The position numbers and the translations under genes are program-made. Below, piece by piece: positions 9,142-17,799 of a stretch of DNA of 64,000 bases. The DNA is taken from assembly GCA_964570685.1 (NCBI GenBank), contig CAZMZC010000005.1:1-64000 (forward strand). The letters are read 5' to 3'. This DNA is from UBA1189 sp964570685. Its GTDB lineage: Bacteria > Bacteroidota > Bacteroidia > Bacteroidales > Bacteroidaceae. Under the pieces are notes generated by a model. The model worked only from the letters and a program-made list of their open reading frames with translations. It ran no database searches and had not been told where the DNA came from. Each line of letters starts with the position of its first letter. Positions within the stretch are counted from its first letter, which is position 1.

Positions 9142-10872
9142 TTACATCATTTTATCCAAGAAGAATTGCTTGCTCGGAGCATTCGAAGCCTTGATGTCAT
9201 CGCGCAGGCGGTACTTGATTTGGTAGATATGGTTACGCTCCAGCTTCATGAAAGTGGCAATCGTCTTACCTGAGAAACGGGCATAAAGATAGGTAAGAAA
9301 AGTGTAGTCTTTTTCTTTCAGATAGGGCAACTCAGCACGCAAGCGAGCCATGATATTATCAAGGTTGGTGTTTAGGATTGCTTCCAGTTCGGCAAGCTTA
9401 TCTCCCTTGCTGAGTTGCACTATTTCCTTTTCCAACTGAGACAATATGCCCTTATTTATTGCCGACTTGGAGCCTTGATTCTCATAATAGGTCTCGCTCA
9501 GATTATTGAGCAGTCTGGAGTAGGTATCAAACAACTCAGCTATTTGTGCTTGCATGTGTACTACAGAGCCTTCATGCGCATCTACACGCTCCCTCAACTC
9601 ATCCATTTGCACATGCGACAATTGCAATTCCTCACTGATTCGTCCGATGGATTCTTCCTTATTATATAAAGTGTAGCGCAAATCCTCTGCCAGCTCCATA
9701 TACTCGTTCAGTTCCTCCTGTTTACGACGGAAACAGTGGCGCACATAGATACCCAATGCTACAGCAACCATCAATATAATAACAGCTGCACCTCTCATCA
9801 GAAAACGTTGCTGCTGGTTGCGTAGTTCCTCTACCTTCAGGCGGGTCTCATAATGGTCGCGCTGGGAGGCAATAAGAGGTTGTTGCAGGGTGATGCGCAC
9901 CACGGAATCTTGATGGGCAAGTAGTTGTTCGTGATTGTGCAAGGCGTCGTAAGGAGTGTCTAAGACTTTACATATCTGGTAGCTTTTCTGCAATAGTCTG
10001 GCCGTATCCTCAGCTGTAACACTCATACTCCATGCATGAGCCAAAGCATCCTCAGCTGCTGATTTGTCTTCTTTCAGAGCATAATAATGGGCTATGATTC
10101 CGTAAGTGGCAGCATTTTGGGGAAGTACATCAATAGGATACCGCACAAGAAGCGAGTCTAAGGGCACAACATTTGCTGTTGCATCATACAAGCAAAGCAG
10201 AGGAGTAAGTGTACTACGTATAATATAGGAATCATTGTGTGCTTCGCCCCACACAAAAACTTCATTGAGCAGAGAATTAGCTTGGAAGAATTGAAGCATA
10301 TTCAGATAGAACTGCCCCATATCTCGTTTGGCAATATATTGTAAACGTTCCTTCCCTGCTAACTCATAATAGTGCAAAGCCTCCTCCATACACTCCAATG
10401 ACTGGGGATAATCGTAGTCATTACCATAGAGTACCCCCATTTGCGCATACAATAACCCTACAGAATATGGTGCATCCACCTCATCCACAAACTCCTTGGC
10501 ACGCGTGTAGGCCGCCATCGCTTCGTGGCGTAAACCAGCATTGGCATATACCCGACCATGGTAGTAGAACGCCTGCAGGCGACGTAGTGGCAAGCCCTTG
10601 CGATCATAGTAGCGCGTAGCTACGCGGATAAGCGAATCGTCAGCCACGTCAATGCCGCTCTTGTCCTGTGCCTGCACAGTAAGCAGCGCATAGAGCGCAC
10701 GCGCCTCGCCCCACCGCGGCATGTCGGCAGCGGTGAGCACAGTGAGCACCGAGTCCGGCACCACCTCCATCCGCGCCTCCAGATGCTCCAGCTCACGCAT
10801 GGAAAGCGTGTTGCCACACCCCATGCAGAGGGTGGCAAGCAGCAAGCAATATATCACAGTGCGGAGCTTCAT
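9142..10872 (-). CDS. TPR-repeat membrane lipoprotein with C-terminal DNA-binding-like domain
   Basis: 576 aa from ATG 10872 (MKLRTVIYCLLLATLCMGC gives lipobox Cys19). Residues ~25-330 are TPR-like helices (LYAQMGVLYGNDYDYPQSLECMEEALHYYE). A membrane helix (AAVIILMVAVALGIYV) follows, then a long coiled coil and a helical C-terminus with FSGKTIATFMKLERNHIYQIKYRL, resembling a helix-turn-helix of the LuxR/sigma-4 type. Bacteroidales have many such TPR transmembrane regulators next to peptide loci. The promoter -7 box TATCTTTG ends only five bases before the ATG, so the mRNA may be leaderless. It probably senses an envelope signal and controls the adjacent locus (inference). Confidence 0.65.
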   Translation of the reverse strand: MKLRTVIYCLLLATLCMGCGNTLSMRELEHLEARMEVVPDSVLTVLTAADMPRWGEARALYALLTVQAQDKSGIDVADDSLIRVATRYYDRKGLPLRRLQAFYYHGRVYANAGLRHEAMAAYTRAKEFVDEVDAPYSVGLLYAQMGVLYGNDYDYPQSLECMEEALHYYELAGKERLQYIAKRDMGQFYLNMLQFFQANSLLNEVFVWGEAHNDSYIIRSTLTPLLCLYDATANVVPLDSLLVRYPIDVLPQNAATYGIIAHYYALKEDKSAAEDALAHAWSMSVTAEDTARLLQKSYQICKVLDTPYDALHNHEQLLAHQDSVVRITLQQPLIASQRDHYETRLKVEELRNQQQRFLMRGAAVIILMVAVALGIYVRHCFRRKQEELNEYMELAEDLRYTLYNKEESIGRISEELQLSHVQMDELRERVDAHEGSVVHMQAQIAELFDTYSRLLNNLSETYYENQGSKSAINKGILSQLEKEIVQLSKGDKLAELEAILNTNLDNIMARLRAELPYLKEKDYTFLTYLYARFSGKTIATFMKLERNHIYQIKYRLRDDIKASNAPSKQFFLDKMM

Positions 10873-10876
10873 GCCA

Positions 10877-10980
10877 CAAAGATACAAATAAACGAGTGAG
10901 AAATATGAAGTTTACTTCAATATTTTTTGCAACGAGTGCAAGTATCTTCATGGCGAAGCCATAAAAGTAGGCATAAATCG
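10877..10980 (-). repeat. Promoter-bearing dispersed element, copy A
   Basis: Plus-strand order: CAAAGATA (minus-strand -7 box, 10877-10884), AAATAAACGAGTGAG, AT-rich spacer, TTGCAACGAGTGCAAGTATC, then inverted repeat ATGGC-gaa-GCCAT (10950-10962). The same order recurs at 23598 and 36673. Confidence 0.75.
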
Positions 10981-11084
10981 CCACACGACAAAGAGGGTAC
11001 GGTGAAAAGTCTTCGAATTGTATGGGTTCTTTTTGTAATAATAACAACTTATTCACCTACAGAGAAGGCGCAGCAGAGATAATT

Positions 11085-12227
11085 TTACTTTATCTCAGGC
11101 TCTATCACCACCTCTTCCAATCCATACGAGAGGCTGTTCACCTCCTGTTCTGAGGGTAACTGCACGGTGTAGAGAGCTGCCTCCATACGGCGCAGGAGGT
11201 CGCGTTTCAAGGATTCAGGAGCGTAGATGAAGGCTTCGGCCACAACGATACGCCCATTCACCTCATCTACTCGAGAGTGCGACACGAAGGGACCACCCAT
11301 GCGGTCGCCCTGCACGCGCCAAAGGCCGCGGGCTACCTGAGCATACTTGCCACGCACGGTAGCATCCTCTACGTATACATAGTTGTGGTTGGTGGTCATG
11401 TAGCTTCCTTCGGGACCTCCTGGGATATTGGCCTTCATCACCGAGTCACGCTTCTGAAGGAAGTACTCAAGGGTAAAGGTGTTCGTGTCAGTATAAGGAT
11501 AGGAGTAGAGCACGATGCTCATGTCCTTCTTGCCCACGTTCGTAGAAGCCCACAGAAAGTCCTTGCCCTTCTTGAACCTGTTGACCTCCCAAGGCACCCA
11601 TACGTCTACGTCAAGTATCTCGCGAGCCAGACGCGACACTTCGGGGTTGTGCTTCTCGCGCAGGTTCTCAATCTCGCGGTTCATCTCGGCCTTGGTGAAG
11701 AAGTCAATGATGGATTGCCGGTTGGCATTGATATACTCCGTTAGGCTAGCCTCGTCGTGAGCCTGCAGAGTCATAATCATCTGCGGATAGGAATATACGT
11801 TACGGGCAAACTTGAACTTGGGCTGGGAGTAAATGTCCTGTATGTCGACCTTGATAACGTTGCGCATGATACGGAACATGTTGCTGTTGAAAGCGCTGGG
11901 GTCGACGCGCGAGATGCGGAACGAACGCTCCGACTGGGGCAGGCCCGGCACGTCGGTGTCGAGCACATTGAACACGGCACGGCCCAAGGGACGCTCCCAC
12001 TGCTCTTCATCCATTACCACCAACATCTCGTAGGGGAGACCTGTGGCGTTGGGCATCAAAAAACCTTTCTTCTTTTTCGAAGTAGCCTTCTTGGTGGTTA
12101 CCTTCTTCACTTTCTCCTTCTTGGGACCTTCGTTGGCAGCCCCTTCTCCTGCCTCTTTCTTGTTGCCGCAACTGGCTACGCCGAGTGCCATCACTAAGGC
12201 GGCGGTGTAGAATAATACTTTTTTCAT
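11085..12227 (-). CDS. DUF4837 family lipoprotein
   Basis: 380 aa. Lipobox LVMALGVASC places the lipidated Cys at residue 20, followed by a Lys/Glu-rich linker to ~residue 53. The globular part begins LPYEMLVVMDEEQWERPLGR and continues RSFRISRVDPSAFNSNMFR, VWVPWEVNRFKKGKDFLWAS and SYMTTNHNYVYVED, which match the Bacteroidota-specific DUF4837 family. Function is unknown; location is the outer or inner membrane facing the periplasm. It stands 33 nt downstream of the next gene in the same direction, so may share its transcript. Confidence 0.85.
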   Translation of the reverse strand: MKKVLFYTAALVMALGVASCGNKKEAGEGAANEGPKKEKVKKVTTKKATSKKKKGFLMPNATGLPYEMLVVMDEEQWERPLGRAVFNVLDTDVPGLPQSERSFRISRVDPSAFNSNMFRIMRNVIKVDIQDIYSQPKFKFARNVYSYPQMIMTLQAHDEASLTEYINANRQSIIDFFTKAEMNREIENLREKHNPEVSRLAREILDVDVWVPWEVNRFKKGKDFLWASTNVGKKDMSIVLYSYPYTDTNTFTLEYFLQKRDSVMKANIPGGPEGSYMTTNHNYVYVEDATVRGKYAQVARGLWRVQGDRMGGPFVSHSRVDEVNGRIVVAEAFIYAPESLKRDLLRRMEAALYTVQLPSEQEVNSLSYGLEEVVIEPEIK

Positions 12228-12260
12228 CGTTATATATTTTTTATTATTAACTTACTATCT

Positions 12261-13562
12261 CTAACTTTTCGTAAATACCCAATCAAACACATCGCGAGGC
12301 AACTTGTCCTTGAGGCGGCTCTTGCGTGTCTGCACAGCCTCGGATGAGCAGCCGAGACAGGCACCTATCACCGCAAACGGGCAACCGAGCATGGCCAGCA
12401 GGCAGCAACGCACATCGTCATTGGTGAGGCGCCCCTCGCTACGCAAGTTTACATTCACCTGGATGAAGCACTCATCGAGAGCCTTCGACAGGCGTTGCCG
12501 CTCGTCAGCGCCGAGCATCTGCATATCAGCATGGAGCGTGACACTCATCTTCTCCAACCGCTGGAGCCAGCCACTGGGACGGAACTGCTCGCGGCTGAGA
12601 GCGAAGTTGTCGCGATAGATGGCTATCACCTCCTCACGCGTCAAAGGCTGCTTTTCGGATTCCTCCTCCGACAATTCTTGCGCGGTAACAAGCTGTGCTT
12701 GATTCTTCTGCAATGCCTCGTACATACGCAGATAGTGGCGCTTGCGGCGATAGTCACGTAGCACAAAGAGGATGGCCACCAACAGCACTATAGCTATGGC
12801 TATCAGCGCCGTACGAATGACGAAGGCACGATGTTCCTCGGCTGTAATGGGCTCGTCCATAGCCTCCATAGACACCATGCGCCCCTCCTCGAAGACGATT
12901 CTATATACAGGCTCCTCTACCCAGCGCAAATAGGTGCGCATATCCTTGGGGCTCTTGTTGTCCGCACTCCACTCCTCAGGACACGGAGCAAGGTTGCGCT
13001 GCTTGGCAAACACGGTGCCCGAAACAATAGGCAGGAACATACGCCCACCCACGAAACGGCAGTCGGTGAACTCCTCCATACGCAACCATATCGCATCTTG
13101 AGGCACGGCAAGAGTGTCGGCAAAGCGACCCTCATGCGCTTTCGAATCATAGATACGCAGCCATTCTATATATTTTATCTCCATTAAGCAAAGGCTGTCA
13201 TCAACGACTTGAAGGCGACACTTCCAAGAGTTCTGTCGCCTATTGGCCTCATCGCCCCAGAAAGCCGTAAAGTTGAGCCCTTCCCACGAAGAGAGCATTC
13301 CATCATACATTTCATAGTAACGCCGCTTGCCACGGATAAGTTCGAGCGGCGAGTAAGCAGTCAGATACTCCACACCGTCGATGACAAGGATATCGGCATT
13401 GCGCGACATATCATCGAGCAGGGTTTCCTTGTCCATCTCGGTAAGCCATTTCTCACGTGATAAGCGGGGATAGAAACTATCACCGTCATACCAAGCCGAT
13501 GCAGCCAACGAAACCATTGCCGCCAGCACCAACAGGACATATTTCACGCGTGTACTTATCAT
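12261..13562 (-). CDS. Signal-peptide membrane protein with cytoplasmic HTH-like C-terminus
   Basis: 433 aa from ATG 13562 (MISTRVKYVLLVLAAMVSLAASAW). The periplasmic part (~25-250) is unrecognised and rich in Trp/Tyr. A membrane helix (IRTALIAIAIVLLVAILFVL) is followed by a basic RDYRRKRHYL segment and a cytoplasmic tail ending LGCSSEAVQTRKSRLKDKLP, which resembles a LuxR/sigma-type recognition helix. The topology parallels the TPR regulator at 9142: outside sensor, one membrane pass, inside DNA-binding-like domain. No target is evident; it is followed closely by the DUF4837 gene. Confidence 0.6.
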   Translation of the reverse strand: MISTRVKYVLLVLAAMVSLAASAWYDGDSFYPRLSREKWLTEMDKETLLDDMSRNADILVIDGVEYLTAYSPLELIRGKRRYYEMYDGMLSSWEGLNFTAFWGDEANRRQNSWKCRLQVVDDSLCLMEIKYIEWLRIYDSKAHEGRFADTLAVPQDAIWLRMEEFTDCRFVGGRMFLPIVSGTVFAKQRNLAPCPEEWSADNKSPKDMRTYLRWVEEPVYRIVFEEGRMVSMEAMDEPITAEEHRAFVIRTALIAIAIVLLVAILFVLRDYRRKRHYLRMYEALQKNQAQLVTAQELSEEESEKQPLTREEVIAIYRDNFALSREQFRPSGWLQRLEKMSVTLHADMQMLGADERQRLSKALDECFIQVNVNLRSEGRLTNDDVRCCLLAMLGCPFAVIGACLGCSSEAVQTRKSRLKDKLPRDVFDWVFTKS

Positions 13563-13771
13563 ATACTTGTCATTGACTATGCAAATATACATCTTATCGC
13601 GCAAAATACACAAAAAAGCGACTTACAAAAAACTTACAATTTCAAAATCCACTAAAAACAAGCATGTTACACACGCCCAACATATACACTCCATAACAGG
13701 GAAAAGATCCGAAACGCCCGCTACGGACAAGCTACAGGAAAACTTTTTTCACGAATTATATGGGCAGACGC

Positions 13772-13801
13772 TTGGGGTTTGAACAAAAATCATTAGCTTT
13801 G
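13772..13801 (+). promoter_or_regulatory. pyrH promoter
   Basis: TTG at 13772-13774, spacer 19, TAGCTTTG at 13794-13801: the Bacteroidota -33/-7 pattern, about 110 nt before pyrH. The 5' leader then contains four 7-bp repeats (13872-13899). Confidence 0.7.
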
Positions 13802-13871
13802 CAAAACATAAAGAGTCGACGGACAAAGGCTGTGCTATTGCCCTTTCTTGGACAAGCTAAGGGTTCCGCTA

Positions 13872-13899
13872 TTGACCGTTGACTATAGACTGTAGACAA
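13872..13899 (+). repeat. Heptamer repeat, four units, pyrH leader
   Basis: TTGACCG, TTGACTA, TAGACTG and TAGACAA follow one another with a 7-bp period, ending 15 nt before the pyrH ATG. Other heptamer tracts are at 20058, 20134, 50467, 50772 and 57690. Confidence 0.7.
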
Positions 13900-13913
13900 A
13901 AGAATAAGTAAAA

Positions 13914-14624
13914 ATGGCAAAATTCAACAGAATCCTCCTGAAGCTCAGCGGCGAGAGCCTGATGGGCGAGCAGCGCTACGGCATCGACGAAAAGCGCTTG
14001 GGCGAGTATGCAGCCCAAATCAAAGAGATACACGACATGGGTGTGCAGATTGGCATCGTAATTGGTGGCGGCAACATCTTCCGTGGCCTCACAGGAGCCG
14101 GCAAGGGCTTCGACCGCGTGAAGGGCGACCAAATGGGTATGCTCGCCACGGTCATCAACAGCCTCGCACTAAGCTCGGCACTCACCGCCATCGGCGTTAA
14201 GGCCCGCGTGCTCACCGCCATCCGCATGGAGCCTATCGGTGAGTTCTACACCAAGTGGAAAGCTATCGACAGCATGGAGGCTGGCGAAGTGGTTATCCTC
14301 AGCGGCGGCACCGGCAACCCCTACTTCACTACAGACACAGGCTCATCGCTCCGCGGCATCGAGATTGAGGCCGATGTGATGCTCAAGGGAACCCGCGTCG
14401 ACGGCATCTACACCGCCGACCCCGAGAAGGACCCCACAGCTACCAAGTTCAGCGAAATCACTTACGACGAAATCTACAACCTCGGCCTCAAGGTAATGGA
14501 CCTCACCGCCACCACCATGTGCAAGCAAAACAATCTGCCCATCTACGTATTCAACATGGATGTAGTAGGCAATCTGAAGAAGGTAATCGATGGCGAGAAC
14601 ATCGGCACCTACGTACACAACTAA
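13914..14624 (+). CDS. pyrH: UMP kinase
   Basis: 236 aa, the usual length. Converts UMP to UDP with ATP in pyrimidine nucleotide synthesis; cytosolic hexamer of the amino acid kinase fold. Diagnostic motifs are ILLKLSGESLMG at the N-terminus, GIVIGGGNIFRG, GDQMGMLATVINSLAL, the catalytic/regulatory SGGTGNPYFTTDT and MLKGTRVDGIYTADPEKDP, all in order. It has its own promoter and is followed by a strong terminator, so it is monocistronic, unlike the common pyrH-frr pairing; frr lies about 5 kb away on the same strand. Confidence 0.97.
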   Translation: MAKFNRILLKLSGESLMGEQRYGIDEKRLGEYAAQIKEIHDMGVQIGIVIGGGNIFRGLTGAGKGFDRVKGDQMGMLATVINSLALSSALTAIGVKARVLTAIRMEPIGEFYTKWKAIDSMEAGEVVILSGGTGNPYFTTDTGSSLRGIEIEADVMLKGTRVDGIYTADPEKDPTATKFSEITYDEIYNLGLKVMDLTATTMCKQNNLPIYVFNMDVVGNLKKVIDGENIGTYVHN

Positions 14625-14647
14625 AAGGTAATAGCACATATGCAAGG

Positions 14648-14680
14648 AGGGGCACCAGTTGGTGCCCCTTCTCTTTTTTG
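14648..14680 (+). terminator. pyrH terminator
   Basis: Stem AGGGGCACCA (14648-14657) with TGGTGCCCCT (14660-14669), followed by TCTCTTTTTT. Lies 24 nt past the pyrH stop, just before the convergent gene end at 14696. Confidence 0.9.
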
Positions 14681-14695
14681 TATCATGCAAACAAT

Positions 14696-16366
14696 TTATT
14701 CACCTACCTCATAACCCGCATACACGGCACTATTTGAAAGAGTCTGCGTACCGGCCACCTGCAGAGGCTCATCATAGGAGCGCACATGCAATGAGCCACC
14801 ATCGAGCGTAAGGTTGCCATCAGTGTCTACACCACGCGAACGAGAGTCAAGTGCATTATGCTCATGGGTAGCTCCCGACGCCACTACGGTGACAGTGCTG
14901 TTCTTCAACATCACATTGCCTACGTTGTTGATACCCTTGCCACCTGTACCAGTGCTCTTGGCACCAACGGTCATATTCTCCATAGTGAGTACGCCCTTGC
15001 TGCGGAGTGCTGCGGCAGAGGAGAGTTCCTGCACATCGGCCTCGTAAAGGGCATTGCCTTCGGTGATAGCAGTGAGTTTACCGCCAGTGAGCGTCATATC
15101 ACCCTCACTCATCACTGCCTTGGCGCCAGCACCCTTGGCTGTGGCCTGCAAAACGCCACCTGTCATTGTGAGCGTCGACATGGCACGTACGGCATGACCC
15201 TTATCGCCAGTAGTAATTACCTTGATGAGTCCGCCCTTTATTTTTATATAAGGAGTGATGAGCGGGTCGATGACACCGGCATCATCGCCCTCATAAGAGG
15301 CTGTGATACCCTCGTCAACGGCATTGACAGTGAGTTTGCCGCCACCGATTTCAATGTATCCCTTGCCTATATCAAGACCGTCCTGCTGGGCAGTGACATT
15401 GACGGTGCCACCATACATGAGGAGGCAGTCGTTGGTATTGATGCCGTCGCGCACGGAGTTGACCGTGACATTACCGCTACGCATACGTACATAGTCATCG
15501 CTCACGATGCCGTGGCCACCCACGCTCGTCACATCGAGCGAACCATTGCCGCTGAACACAAGCTGGCCTTCGCTAAAGAAGGCTCCCTTCTGATCCTCAC
15601 CGGTAGTCATGGTGTAGGTAGTGCCGTCGGCGAGTTTATTGGTGGTGCCATCGGCAAGCTCTACCATGATAGTCTTGCCCGACTGTATGTTGATAGCCGC
15701 TCCCGTGGGGTTGGTGATGTCCACGCCGTCCATCGTCACTAGTGTCTTATAGTCGGAATAGAGCTTGAACGAGCCGTTCGTGGTAGTGCCCTTCAGCGTA
15801 TAGGCGATATTCTTCTTGGTAGAAGAGATAATCACATGAGCACCCGTAACTCTCGACATCACACCGCTCACCGTACCGCTCACCGTGGCCTTGTCGCCGT
15901 CGTAGGTGATAGTGACACGATTGGTGGGGGTATAGTTCTCGATGAAATCGCCATAGTCAGCGTGGTTCTCATCAGTGATAACATTTTCTGCAACTTCGGT
16001 GTAGGAGGTATCGTCGGTGGGGTCGATGGCTACGTCGACATGGGCACCGTCGTAGCTATACATATCTCTATAAGCACCACCTTCTGCGAACTCAATAGCC
16101 TCAATGCCATCTACAGCGTAGCACACTACATCTTCGCTTCCATCTTCATAGTCGTATCCATCTTCATATCCGTCATTGGTGGGAAGTCCTGTTGTTATAT
16201 ATAACAAAGAAGCATCTTCACTGAAAGTAAGGGTTGTATAAAGACCACTATAATATGCAACCGAACCATCCTTGCACACCACACGAAAATCGGCAGGGGC
16301 AATCATCATAGCATGCGATACCAACGTCACCATTAGGGCGAAAGAAATAAGAATAAGCCGTTTCAT
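14696..16366 (-). CDS. Secreted carbohydrate-binding domain protein (DUF4353-like)
   Basis: 556 aa with signal peptide (MKRLILISFALMVTLVSHA). After an N-terminal ~150-residue region rich in Asp/Glu/Tyr, the rest is a right-handed beta-helix of repeated GGxLTV/GGTVNV turns (GGGKLTVNAVDEG, MYGGTVNVTAQQDG, SGNGSLDVTSVGGHG), the pattern of Cthe_2159-type DUF4353 calcium and acidic-polysaccharide-binding proteins. Its ATG overlaps the stop of the preceding gene by 4 nt (16363-16366), so the two are translationally coupled. It belongs to the VTC/DUF4956 cluster seen next to it, where proteins of this type are common. Confidence 0.8.
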   Translation of the reverse strand: MKRLILISFALMVTLVSHAMMIAPADFRVVCKDGSVAYYSGLYTTLTFSEDASLLYITTGLPTNDGYEDGYDYEDGSEDVVCYAVDGIEAIEFAEGGAYRDMYSYDGAHVDVAIDPTDDTSYTEVAENVITDENHADYGDFIENYTPTNRVTITYDGDKATVSGTVSGVMSRVTGAHVIISSTKKNIAYTLKGTTTNGSFKLYSDYKTLVTMDGVDITNPTGAAINIQSGKTIMVELADGTTNKLADGTTYTMTTGEDQKGAFFSEGQLVFSGNGSLDVTSVGGHGIVSDDYVRMRSGNVTVNSVRDGINTNDCLLMYGGTVNVTAQQDGLDIGKGYIEIGGGKLTVNAVDEGITASYEGDDAGVIDPLITPYIKIKGGLIKVITTGDKGHAVRAMSTLTMTGGVLQATAKGAGAKAVMSEGDMTLTGGKLTAITEGNALYEADVQELSSAAALRSKGVLTMENMTVGAKSTGTGGKGINNVGNVMLKNSTVTVVASGATHEHNALDSRSRGVDTDGNLTLDGGSLHVRSYDEPLQVAGTQTLSNSAVYAGYEVGE

Positions 16367-16830
16367 CGCTTCACAAATTTAAGGGTTTCACTTCCTGCTA
16401 CCACAATATACGTTCCTGCAGACAGATGTGCTAGATTTATTGCAGGTGCTGCAACAGTCTGTATTCTCGACAACACGCATTCACCGCAATTGCGATAAAT
16501 ATTTATCGCAATTCCAGAAGTAACATTTGCAACCAATTCCGCACTAACAGGATTATATACTATGCTGTTCTTTGTCTCCATATCATCAACAGATGCATGA
16601 TATGCGTAAAAAACCATACGCTGGATATCCTTTATGGCAATTGTACAATCTAACGCGTCATTAACATGAAAGAGCATTTGCCCATTAGAGAAGGTTATCT
16701 TACAATCGCCAGGGTTTTCATCAAACTGAAACATACCCCCATCATTAAAAGTTACAGCAATCTGCTGCGCTCTCACCTGCACCACCCCTAAGAGCAGCAA
16801 TGCAAGAATCAAATAAAGATTTCTTTTCAT
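16363..16830 (-). CDS. Small secreted protein with sorting-tail-like C-terminus
   Basis: 155 aa with signal peptide (MKRNLYLILALLLLGVVQVRA). N-terminal half has FNDGGMFQFDENPGDCKITF and a KDIQRMVFY strand; the C-terminal ~60 residues (INIYRNCGECVLSRIQ..., LSAGTYIVVAGSETLKFVKR) look like a type IX secretion C-terminal sorting domain with the usual GTYIV...K pattern ending in basic residues. The gene is 18 nt after the DUF2490 gene and coupled to the beta-helix protein. Function unknown. Confidence 0.65.
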   Translation of the reverse strand: MKRNLYLILALLLLGVVQVRAQQIAVTFNDGGMFQFDENPGDCKITFSNGQMLFHVNDALDCTIAIKDIQRMVFYAYHASVDDMETKNSIVYNPVSAELVANVTSGIAINIYRNCGECVLSRIQTVAAPAINLAHLSAGTYIVVAGSETLKFVKR

Positions 16831-16848
16831 AATTCCCGTATCTGATGA

Positions 16849-17652
16849 TTAGAGTTCGATAGATGCACCTACGCCCAAGATATGACCGCTAATGTCATCC
16901 ACATCGTTATAGTCCTGATAACGATAGAACAGTGTCAGTTTGGCATCCTTAGTCACCTTATAATCGGTACCGACAGTGTAGCGTATCTTGTCAAACTTCA
17001 TCGCATCGTCCAATTGATTGTATACCTCCACCTCTGCATAAGGCTCAAACTTTGACTTCTTGATGTCGTAGCTTACAGACAATCTGGAGCGCAACTTATG
17101 GTCGTTCTTGGCCAATTTGTCATCAATCAACAGTTCGGACACTTCGTCCCACATATCAAAAGCTGGATGATAGCCATAGCGTTCACGTTCACACTGTGCG
17201 GCCATTTTATGGGTAAACTGATAGCGTTCGCGGAGCGAGAACTTAACGCGGCCCCACTTCACCGAACCCGTAAGCGATGCTGTGGCACGATGACGGGTAT
17301 ACCAATAAGGTGCATCCACATTCTTATGCTTAGGCACGGTGGGATCCTCATCGCGATACTTTATCTCTGTCTCAGCTGGATTGTGCATCGACATGATGAC
17401 ATAGCCTATATCGGCCTTGAGGAATGGGATTTTCTTATTCTTATACGACAAGTTGAGCCCGGCTGTGAAACGCTCTACCTCTGATGATTTTTGATGAGTA
17501 CGATACTCACCCTCCATTGAGAGTTCAAATTGTTTGTTCAACTTTGTAGACAGTTCCAAGCTCTCCCACACTCCAAAATCACTCTGAGCCCAAGCAGTGC
17601 TCGCAGCCAGTAGCAGACATCCTAAACCTAAGATTCGATTTCTTTTATTCAT
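16849..17652 (-). CDS. DUF2490 family outer-membrane protein
   Basis: 267 aa with signal peptide ending STAWA. The mature protein starts QSDFGVWESLELSTKLNKQF and alternates amphipathic strands (LKADIGYVIMSM, KFSLRERYQFTHK, AKLTLFYRYQDYNDVDD) ending in GVGASIEL with a terminal hydrophobic residue, typical of the DUF2490 barrel family. It leads a three-gene minus-strand unit with the two downstream secreted proteins. The -7 box TAACTTTG (plus-strand CAAAGTTA at 17672-17679) is 20 nt upstream, preceded by four palindromes at 17712-17788. Confidence 0.8.
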   Translation of the reverse strand: MNKRNRILGLGCLLLAASTAWAQSDFGVWESLELSTKLNKQFELSMEGEYRTHQKSSEVERFTAGLNLSYKNKKIPFLKADIGYVIMSMHNPAETEIKYRDEDPTVPKHKNVDAPYWYTRHRATASLTGSVKWGRVKFSLRERYQFTHKMAAQCERERYGYHPAFDMWDEVSELLIDDKLAKNDHKLRSRLSVSYDIKKSKFEPYAEVEVYNQLDDAMKFDKIRYTVGTDYKVTKDAKLTLFYRYQDYNDVDDISGHILGVGASIEL

Positions 17653-17711
17653 AGTTCTATCGTTTTTTCAGCAAAGTTAGGTTTCAATTCTGAAAAGAAG
17701 TTGAAAAAAAC

Positions 17712-17788
17712 TACATATATGTATTATTTTTTGTTCATACATGTAATAAGTTTAGTACACATATGTACTTTTCCTCGCACATATATGT
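17712..17788. promoter_or_regulatory. Cluster of four TACATATATGTA-like palindromes
   Basis: TACATATATGTA (17712-17723, perfect), TACATGTA (17738-17745), ACATATGT within GTACACATATGTAC (17755-17768) and ACATATATGT (17779-17788). They lie upstream of the DUF2490 promoter and after the DUF4956 stop; candidate operator array. Confidence 0.5.
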
Positions 17789-17799
17789 ACTATTATAGA

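Noticed and set aside
10793..11056. Short minus-strand frame of 87 codons over element A
   Set aside because: Runs through the promoter and start of the TPR gene in another frame.
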